Below the pieces are notes generated by a model. The model did not search any database and was not told the origin of the DNA. It saw only the letters and a list, made by a program, of their open reading frames with translations. From Eimeria necatrix (Eukaryota > Apicomplexa > Conoidasida > Eucoccidiorida > Eimeriidae): 12,500 nt of DNA. Each line of letters starts with the position of its first letter. Positions within the stretch are counted from its first letter, which is position 1. A program made the position numbers and the translations under genes. Location: contig NW_013654288.1 of assembly GCF_000499385.1 (NCBI RefSeq), positions 1 through 12,500 of the forward strand, in the 5' to 3' direction. Below, piece after piece: positions 6,174 through 12,500 of this stretch.

Positions 6174-6812
6174 TGGCTAGCTAGCTAGCTAGCTAGCTGG
6201 CTAGCTAGCTGGCTAGCTAGCTGGCTGGCTAGCTGGCTGGCTAGCTAGCTGGCTAGATAGATAGCTAGATAGGTAGCTAGCTGGCTGGCTAGCCAGCTGG
6301 CTAGCTGTTGCGTAGCTAGTTTGCCAGTTAGCTGGACTTCGCTTAGATGGCCAGCTAGCTAGCTAGATGGCTAGCTAGCTAGCTAGCGAGATGGATAGCT
6401 AGCTAGCTAGCGAGATGGCTAGCTAGCTAGCCAGATGGCTAGCTGTCGGTCTCGACGGGACGGCTATGGCTGCTGCAAAGAGTGGCACGGCTAGCTAGCC
6501 GGCTGGCTAGCTAGCTAGCTAGCCAGCTAGCTGTGTTGCGGCTAGCCAAGGCAGCTGGAGTTTATTGGGACATAGCTTCCACTCCACTACGTCGAGGGTT
6601 TAGGGTTTAGGGTTTAGGGTTTAGGGTTTAGGGTTTGAGAGGGTCCACTGCAGCAGCAAAAGCCGCAGCCGCGCCGGCTGTCTCAGCCTCTGAGGCCCTG
6701 GCTAGCTGCTTAGCTAGCTATATAGTCAGCTGGCTAGCCAGCTGTTGAGCTAGCTGTTTGGCTAGCTGGCTAGCTGTTTAGCTAGCTGGCTAGCTAGCTG
6801 CTTGGCTAGCTG
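6174..6812. repeat. Degenerate GCTA/GCTG tetranucleotide array
   Basis: Two main blocks (6174-6545 and about 6700-6812) of GCTAGCTAGCTGGCTA-type sequence with GATA and GATGG variants. They are separated by a telomere-like array and a short unique stretch. Stops (TAG) occur in every frame, so it is non-coding. The unit is largely self-complementary (GCTAGC). Confidence 0.92.
6596..6636 (+). repeat. Telomere-like TTTAGGG array
   Basis: 41 nt, nearly six perfect units, embedded between the two tetranucleotide blocks. Same orientation as the arrays at 5443 and 7878. Confidence 0.97.
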
Positions 6813-7260
6813 CGTGTACACCTGGGCGGGCGTGTGTAGTGCATGCGTTTGTGGTGTGTACGTACACCCGAAGGGGAGCGCGCGCGGCGAAGTCCCGCAG
6901 AAGATTAAAAGTGTTTATATTTGAATTATAAATATATTTAAATATCACAAAAAGCAAAAATAAGTGGAAATATATATTTAATTAAAACAAAAAGTCCGAA
7001 AAGAGTTCTTTTGATGGCGCCATTGTGGCGCAGCGGACTTGAACAGAAAAGAGCTTTTTGAATTTTGAGGTGTATGTACAGCTCACTGTGGATTTTATTT
7101 CTTTTTTGTGCTGGAAAACAAAAAAGGAATTTCAAATGAATAAAAAAGAACAAAAAAATTCAACTTTTTGGACTTTTTGGAGTCTTTTGATGAGGCTAGT
7201 GGCGCGGCGTTGAGGTGTACAGACAGCTCAAAAACCTTTCCACTCTGCTGCTTTTGAGGT
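6813..7260. other. AT-rich intergenic stretch with degenerate direct repeat
   Basis: Contains the 12-nt palindrome GTGTACGTACAC (6856-6867). Two degenerate copies of one unit follow, at 7003-7086 and 7180-7230. Each has GAGT(T)CTTTTGATG, then GTGGCGC.GCG, then TTGAGGTGTA and ACAGCTCA. A TTGAGGTGT remnant lies at about 7254. The sequence is AT-rich between these motifs. A minus-strand AT-rich frame (7153-6938) has no protein-like features. No gene seen. Confidence 0.6.
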
Positions 7261-7279
7261 GTCTCGACACTTAATTAAC

Positions 7280-7320
<41 letters not shown>

Positions 7321-7366
7321 TAATAATAATAATAAAATAATAATAATAATGATAATAATAATAATA
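7280..7366 (+). repeat. AAT (TTA/ATT) triplet array
   Basis: About 28 AAT triplets with occasional AAC, GAT and AAA interruptions. Read as Asn in one frame, but there is no surrounding coding evidence, so it is called as a microsatellite. Confidence 0.95.
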
Positions 7367-7525
7367 GTGAGAATAAATATTATTGTTGTTTACAATTGGA
7401 TTACTGTTATATTGCTGCTTTTGCACTTATCCTGCATGCATTCCTTGTGGAAATTCTTTACTAAAAAATTTAAAAGTTTTAAAAAATAAAAATGAAAACC
7501 ATTTGAGCAGAATGTGGGTAATTTC

Positions 7526-7541
7526 GGGTGTACGTACACCC
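7526..7541. repeat. 16-bp perfect palindrome
   Basis: GGGTGTACGTACACCC, an extended form of the palindrome at 6856-6867. It could be a protein-binding site; nothing in the surroundings identifies a factor. Confidence 0.9.
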
Positions 7542-7654
7542 CAATTGCGGCGTTCAGACAGCAGCAGGAGGCGGCAGGGGTATTTGCAATGGGGGAAAAG
7601 TTCATTTGTTTATTTTTTGGATTATTTTGAATTATTCAACTCAACTAAATGGAT

Positions 7655-7863
7655 AAACTGCTGCTGCTGCAGCGTTTGCTGCTGCTCCGCCGCCGCAGGA
7701 AGCAGCAGCAGCAGCAGCGCTTTTTTGCTGCTGCTGCCCCACACACAAAGCCGCCGAGGGGCCGCAGCAGCAGCAGCAGCAGCAAAAAGGCAAGAAAGGG
7801 AGGCTGGAGGTGCTGCTGGCAGCAGCAGCAGCAGCTGGCGGCCTCCAGAAGCAGCAGGAAGCA
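7655..7863. repeat. Mixed CTG/CAG cluster
   Basis: CTG runs (7660-7690) followed by CAG runs (7700-7718, 7765-7785, 7820-7835) in a GC-rich stretch. An ATG frame at 7649-7885 reads as Leu/Arg, Gln, Ala and Ser runs. It lacks any non-repeat conserved segment, so no gene is called. Confidence 0.8.
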
Positions 7864-7877
7864 CTGCTTAAGGGCGA

Positions 7878-7915
7878 GGGTTTAGGGTTTAGGGTTTAGG
7901 GTTTAGGGTTTAGGG
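7878..7915 (+). repeat. Telomere-like TTTAGGG array
   Basis: 38 nt, five perfect TTTAGGG units plus a leading GGG, next to CAG-rich sequence. Same orientation as those at 5443 and 6596. Confidence 0.97.
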
Positions 7916-8044
7916 ATTGCAGCAGAAGCACGCGCAGTGCAACAAAAGAATATTTTGGTTTCATATTTTGGAATATATTTCGAGAGGTGCAGCAGAAGCA
8001 AAATGCTGCAGTGCTGCAGCAGCTGCAACACTGATGTGGCCCAC

Positions 8045-8089
<45 letters not shown>

Positions 8090-8385
8090 CTGTCCTTAAC
8101 ACACTAACGATAAAACTGTGGATTCTTAGAGCCAACTAAATAAGAAGAGTACAGTTCATCTTCTTTAGGCGTGTCTGCTGCATCGATCCGCTGCTGCTGC
8201 TGCTGCTGCTGCTTCAGCTGCTGCTGCGGCCCACAGCAGGAGCAGCCGCAGCAGCAGCAGCAACTGCTGCTGCTTTCCCAGGGACACAGCCAGTTCTTTT
8301 TGGCTGCAGTGTTTTGTGTATGCTTCTGTGCTGCAGCTTGTTCTGCGTAGATTTTGCCTTGATTGCTTCTGCAGCAGCAGCCACC

Positions 8386-8420
<35 letters not shown>

Positions 8421-8556
8421 TGCAGCAGCACCCTGGTAGGGATTTCTTGTGGCATCTTGCTGCTTCCTGTTACTGCGCGTTGTCCCGCTGCACTGCTTTA
8501 TTGTTTTCTTTTGTTTTTTTTTGTTTTTTTCTTTTATCAAAACAACTGTTGCAAAT

Positions 8557-8591
<35 letters not shown>

Positions 8592-8770
8592 TTCCTGGGT
8601 GCTGCTCTCCCGCCCCTTGGCTGAGTGACCTCGAGGCCTTTGTCCTTCTCTTCTTCTTTTCTTTATATTCTTTCCTTTGCATCTATTAGCGCCGGCTGCT
8701 TCTTTGTTATAATTTGCGAGTTGCTGCTGCTGCATTTCTGCCTTTCTAGCCCTCTGCAGCAATTCGCAAA
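7916..8770. other. Upstream region of the zinc-finger gene
   Basis: No supported gene. Holds CAG/CTG tracts (8049-8086, 8190-8270, 8370-8428, 8559-8591) and T-rich blocks (about 8500-8537 and 8640-8680) before the ATG at 8771. The promoter of the downstream gene presumably lies here, but no element could be pinned down. Confidence 0.5.
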
Positions 8771-9002
8771 ATGAAGGCTGCTGCCTCCGCAGATGCAAAC
8801 TGCAGCAGCAGCCCGCCCTCGGACCAGCAGCCAGACGCAGCAGCAGCAGCAGCTGCTGCTGCTGCTGCTGCTGCTGCTGCCCCCTTACTAGATGCAGCGC
8901 AGCAGCTGGGCCCCCAGCAGCCTGCTGCTGCTGTGGAGCAGCTGCAGCAGCACATTGCAGTTCTGCCCCCGGTGATGCTGCTGCCCAGCGTGGCCGCGCC
9001 GT

Positions 9003-9060
<58 letters not shown>

Positions 9061-9170
9061 TCCTGCTGCTGCTGCTGCCCCGCACACACCGCAGCAAACA
9101 ACTGTAGACACGCTCTGCACCCGTTCAGAGGAGACTTTTTTTTGGCAGCGGCCGCCGCAGGAGGAGGAGG

Positions 9171-9201
<31 letters not shown>

Positions 9202-9669
9202 GCAGCTGCAGCAGCAGCAACAGCAGCAGTTGCAGCAACAGCAACAGCAGCAGTTGCAGCAGCAGCAACAGCAGCAGCTGCAGCAGCAGCAACAGCAGCA
9301 GCTGCAACAGCAGCTGCAGCTGCAGCAGCAGCCGCGGCAGCAGCAGCGGGGTTGCAAGGACATCGAGTTCCCGCAGCACGTGCAGCAGCAGCTGCAGCAG
9401 CTGCAGCTGCAGCAGCTGCTGCAGCTGCAGCAGCACCTGCAGCAGCAACTGGAGCTGATGGGCGGGCAGCAGCACTCTGAACAGGATAGCAACTTAGTAA
9501 AGGACTTCCAGCAGAAGCTGCTGCTGTGCCAGCTGCAGCAGCTGCTGCAGAGCAGCGCAGCAGCAGGGGGCCCCCATTTGGCCTTGGGGGGCCCCCCCAG
9601 CAGCAAGCAGCAGGGGAAGCAGCGGCAGCAGCGTAGACAGCGGCAGCACAGACGCCGGCAGCAGCAGCC

Positions 9670-9700
<31 letters not shown>

Positions 9701-9801
9701 CTACAGCCGGCGCGGCAGCAGCAGCAGCAGCAGCAGTTCGGAGCAGCAGAAGAAGCGCTGCTGATGCTGGTGGATGCGCCAGAAGCAGACTCTTGGAAGG
9801 G

Positions 9802-9847
<46 letters not shown>

Positions 9848-9939
9848 GAGCAGCAGCAAGTAGAGAATGTGAGCAGCCGCCCAGACCAGCTGCAGGTGGT
9901 GCAGCGCTTGCTGCCACTAGCGCAGATGCTGCAGCGGCA

Positions 9940-9975
<36 letters not shown>

Positions 9976-10469
9976 CGGCGCCAGCAGCAGCAGCAAAAAG
10001 GACCCCAACCGCCGCAGCAGCAGCACGGTGAGCAGCGGCACTGCAACGGCGCCGGGCAGCTGCAGCAGCACGGGCGGCCGCAGCAGCACGAGCAGCTTGT
10101 CTGCGTCTGCTGCGCTGCCTGCTGCTGCTGCTGCTGCAGCTGCTGCTTCGAACAGGGCCAGCAGCAGCGGCAGCAGCAGCAGCAGCAGCGCAGCAGCGCC
10201 TGCAGACGTAGCTGACGTGCTGCCGCTGCTGCTGGACATGAGCCTCGGGGTGAAGCCGGCAGCAGCAGCAGCAGGGCCGGAGGCAGCAGCAGCAGCGCAG
10301 CCGCAGCCGCCCGCAGCAGCAGCAGCCCGCGAAGCAGCAGCAGCAGCAGCAGCGCCTGCAGCAGCGCCTGCAGCAGCAGCAGCAGCGTCAGCGCCCGCGG
10401 ACTTAGCTGCTGCTGCTCGCGGGCCCCCCGCAGCAGCAGGCTGCGGGCGGAGCCACAGCCACTCGGGCC

Positions 10470-10524
<55 letters not shown>

Positions 10525-10779
10525 GCCGCGGCCCTCGCTCTCGCTGCCCTCGCTGCAGCAGCGCATGCAAAAAACCAAAATGTGCCGCTTCCACTCCCTC
10601 GGCTGCTGCAGCAAAGGGCCCCTTTGTGTCTTCGCCCACGACTCCAAAGAACTCCGCGAAAGACCCAACTTAATTCGGACTCGTCTGTGCCCTTTTATGC
10701 TTCCGGGGGGCCCCCCGGGGGCCCCCCGGGGGCCCCCGGGGCGAAGGGGGGCTCGTTGGGCGCGGCGTCGGGCGGCGGA

Positions 10780-10819
<40 letters not shown>

Positions 10820-11063
10820 AGGGCAGGGGGCACCCCGCGCACAGAGCTTCGGACTTGTCCTCGTTTCGGTGGCGCAGGTCGCAGCAGCAGCAGCAGCAGC
10901 AGCTGCAGCTGCACCAGCAGCAGCTCCAGCAGCAGCTCCAGCAGCAGGAGCAGCTGCAGCAGCAGCTCCAGCAACTCCAGCAGCTGCAGCAGCTGCAGCA
11001 GCTGCAACAGCAGCAACAAGCCCTGGTAGAAGACTGGCAACACGCAAGAAGCCTCGGAGGCCG

Positions 11064-11103
<40 letters not shown>

Positions 11104-11285
11104 GGCGCAGCAGGCGAGGGCGGGTGGGAGCTGAGGCCCCCCCAGGGCCCCGTAGAAACCCCCACGGCGCTGCAGCAGCTGCTTTCATATGTGCTGCAGC
11201 AGCAGCAGCAGGGCCGTTTTGATGCAGCAGCAACAGTTGCTCTAATAGAATCTTTGGGGGCCCCTGGCTTTTTGCCGGATCCGCT

Positions 11286-11316
<31 letters not shown>

Positions 11317-11483
11317 GCGGCGCTGCTGTGCGCAGCAGCAGCAGGAGGCTGGCTCCCTGCTGCTGCTGCCTTGGCCGACCCCGCGACGGCGCCTGCTGCT
11401 GCAGCGCAGCAGCAGGGGCCTCTAGACATTGCAGCAGCAGCAGCTGCTGCTGCTGCTATGGTTGGCGCGGCGGGCACTGCAGC

Positions 11484-11528
<45 letters not shown>

Positions 11529-11629
11529 GAAGCTGCGGCTGCCGCCGCCGCCTGCAGCTGCAGCCCTGGGTGTGGCGGGCGCAGCAGCAGCTGCGCCGCT
11601 TTTGGCGCCCCCGGGCTCCCCCCGCAGCT

Positions 11630-11671
<42 letters not shown>

Positions 11672-11781
11672 ATCTGAAGCAGCTCGGAGGACTGCCCCAG
11701 GAGTTCTCCTCAGAGTCTTCCACCATTTGTCCTTTTTCCGCAACGACGGCTTCGGCCCAAAGCAACAAAGACGCCAAATAA
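8771..11781 (+). CDS. CCCH zinc-finger protein with Gln/Ala/Ser homopolymer runs
   Basis: Probable RNA-binding protein. From ATG 8771 (CAAAATGA) one frame stays open to 11029. After poly-Ala (8839-8880, 9006-9062) come Gln/Leu-rich segments (9170-9545, including Q7L units of 24 nt), more Gln runs, Ser/Ala runs, and then a CCCH finger at residues 605-623, C-x7-C-x5-C-x3-H (10583-10639). It is flanked by KTKM and FAHDSKEL as in eukaryotic CCCH fingers. A second finger begins (NLIRTRLCPF, Cys640) but never acquires its other ligands. The sense then moves to another frame that ends at TAA 11779-11781, carrying a second Gln/Leu region, TPTALQQLLSYVLQ, FDAAATVALIESLGAPGF and DLKQLGGLPQEF. A phase-compatible weak intron (GTGCCC donor at 10687, GGCGCAG acceptor to 10877) would give 939 residues. 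A frameshift in the G/C block at 10705-10741 is the alternative. The opposite-strand frames are repeat shadows. Confidence 0.72.
9206..9318 (+). repeat. 24-nt Q7L coding repeat
   Basis: Within the zinc-finger CDS, about four units of 24 nt, each encoding seven Gln and one Leu with mixed CAG and CAA codons (CAGCAGCAGCAACAGCAGCA...). It is followed by a looser Gln/Leu pattern to about 9450. The CAA and TTG/CTG interruptions distinguish it from pure CAG expansion. Confidence 0.85.
10705..10741. repeat. G/C palindrome block at the frame switch
   Basis: Alternating runs of four to six G and five to six C, three tandem GGGGGCCCCC-type palindromes. It lies just after the truncated second zinc finger, and the coding sense changes frame at or near it. 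Such sequence is difficult to read and assemble, so a length error is plausible. Confidence 0.9.
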
Positions 11782-11811
11782 ATCTCTGCATATCTCTTGC
11801 CCCACACTTGC

Positions 11812-12045
11812 ATGCATGCGTGCATGCATGCATGCATGCATGCATGCATGCATGCATGCATGCATGCGTGCATGCATGCATGCGTGCATGCGTGCACCTC
11901 TGCATGTGGCATGCATGCATGCATTCATGCGTGCATGGATTCCTGCATGCATGCATGCATGCAGCTGTGTATGCATGCATGCATGCATGCATGCAGCTAT
12001 GCATGCATGCAGCTATGCATGCATGCATGCATGCATGCATGCAGT
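11812..12045. repeat. GCAT tetranucleotide array
   Basis: Starts 30 nt after the zinc-finger stop codon. About 70 nt of nearly pure GCAT, then blocks interrupted by GCGT, CTGT and GGATTC. Self-complementary (TGCATGCA) and alternating purine-pyrimidine in every step. Open frames read as Met-His-Ala-Cys repeats on both strands and are not genes. Confidence 0.95.
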
Positions 12046-12249
12046 TGCTTGTTTGGGGGCCCCGCAGCGGCTAGGGTTTAGAGGCGGCTTGGCGAGGAGG
12101 GCCCCGTAGATGTTTTTGGATTTGTATTTAGAAATGAATTTGCATGCATTATATGTTTGAAGCTGCTGGGGCCCCTAGCAGCAGCAGCAGAGGCCCCCGC
12201 GGCTTTTCTCTTTTGCCTGCTGCTGCTGCTGCTGCTGCCTGCGGGCGCT

Positions 12250-12291
<42 letters not shown>

Positions 12292-12500
12292 CGGCGTGCG
12301 GGGGCTCTGAGCGCGCGGAGGGCCTTCGCGGCCCCGGCTTATTCGTGAGCACTTAGGCATAGAAGCATCTGAATGCTGCAGCAGCAGCAGCAGCAGCAGC
12401 AGCAGCTGCTGCTGCTGCTGCTGCAGCAGCTGCTGCTAACGTTGAGGGATTTGTCATGGCTTTGCTGCTCCGCAGCAGCAAGGGTGAAAGGTAGCCCGCT
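12046..12500. other. Right-hand flank, CAG tracts, no supported gene
   Basis: Two GGGGCCCC palindromes (12055-12063, 12168-12175), a lone TAGGGTTTAG near 12073, and CAG/CTG tracts (12218-12238, 12249-12291, 12377-12438). An ATG frame at 12144-12356 reads as Ser and Ala runs with GC-rich filler. An ATG at 12456 (MALLLRSSKGE) sits before a possible GTAGCC donor at the window edge and could open a further gene, but this cannot be judged here. Confidence 0.45.

Noticed and set aside
6174..6812. CRISPR-like or inverted-repeat mobile element reading of the GCTA/GCTG blocks
   Set aside because: No regular repeat-spacer pattern, no transposase and no terminal inverted repeats with target duplication; it is a degenerate tandem microsatellite in a eukaryotic context.
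7013..7040. Possible tRNA: GTGGCGCAGCGGA resembles the D-arm region of initiator tRNA-Met
   Set aside because: No anticodon stem, no GGTTCGA-type T-arm and no closing acceptor stem follow within about 80 nt; the match is confined to one A-box-like segment, and a degenerate copy lies at 7199.
7259..7489. Poly-Asn frame
   Set aside because: AAT microsatellite followed by Ile-rich AT translation; no splice or start context supports a gene.
8214..11043. Very long minus-strand open frames (Ala, Cys and Leu runs)
   Set aside because: Reverse reading of CAG tracts of the plus-strand zinc-finger gene. The plus strand has the CCCH motif and meaningful non-repeat segments; the minus frames are almost entirely homopolymers.
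11797..12109. Met-His-Ala-Cys repeat proteins on both strands
   Set aside because: Translation of the GCAT tetranucleotide array, identical in style in several frames and both strands, with no unique flanking coding sequence.
12456..12491. Possible start of another gene (MALLLRSSKGE before GTAGCC)
   Set aside because: Eleven codons at the window edge with a CAG-rich surround and no downstream sequence to test it; recorded only in the flank entry.

Overview
The window looks like nuclear DNA of a coccidian apicomplexan, most likely an Eimeria species. Three things point there. CAG/CTG triplet tracts are very dense on both strands. Arrays of the telomere-like heptamer AAACCCT/TTTAGGG sit at internal positions. 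A large open reading frame carries long homopolymer runs of Gln, Ala and Ser. All three are published features of chicken Eimeria genomes. The genus call is inference from these features, not from a database search. Genes are intron-rich, with GT-AG introns whose 3' ends follow pyrimidine- or CTG-rich tracts.

Layout. (1) 1-724, minus strand: the 5' part of the ribosomal protein L19 (eL19) gene, running off the left edge, with a 550-nt repeat-filled intron directly after the proposed start codon. (2) 725-2793: mostly repeat-rich intergenic DNA. It includes one weak minus-strand reading frame (1410-1706) and a cluster at 2166-2615 where two good-looking plus-strand exons compete with a 149-codon minus-strand frame. 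(3) 2794-5655, plus strand: a complete seven-exon carbonyl-reductase-type short-chain dehydrogenase. The splice model reads through as 282 residues with every expected SDR motif. Its introns hold two telomere-like arrays in opposite orientations, a two-letter 13-nt minisatellite, an 18-bp perfect inverted repeat and a small antisense reading frame. (4) 5656-8770: gene-poor, repeat-dominated DNA. It has two extra copies of the reductase's last coding segment, CAG tracts, a degenerate GCTA/GCTG array, two more telomere-like arrays, an AAT array and small palindromes. (5) 8771-11781, plus strand: a large low-complexity protein with one intact CCCH zinc finger and the start of a second. The reading frame changes at a G/C-palindrome block, either through an intron or a frameshift. 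(6) 11782-12500: a GCAT array starting about 30 nt after the stop, then more CAG tracts.

The three recognised genes (translation, NADPH-dependent carbonyl reduction, probable RNA binding) have no evident shared pathway. The main interest is how repeats are distributed. The two conserved housekeeping genes keep expansions in introns and flanks. The zinc-finger gene has absorbed the same CAG repeat into its protein in all three reading frames.
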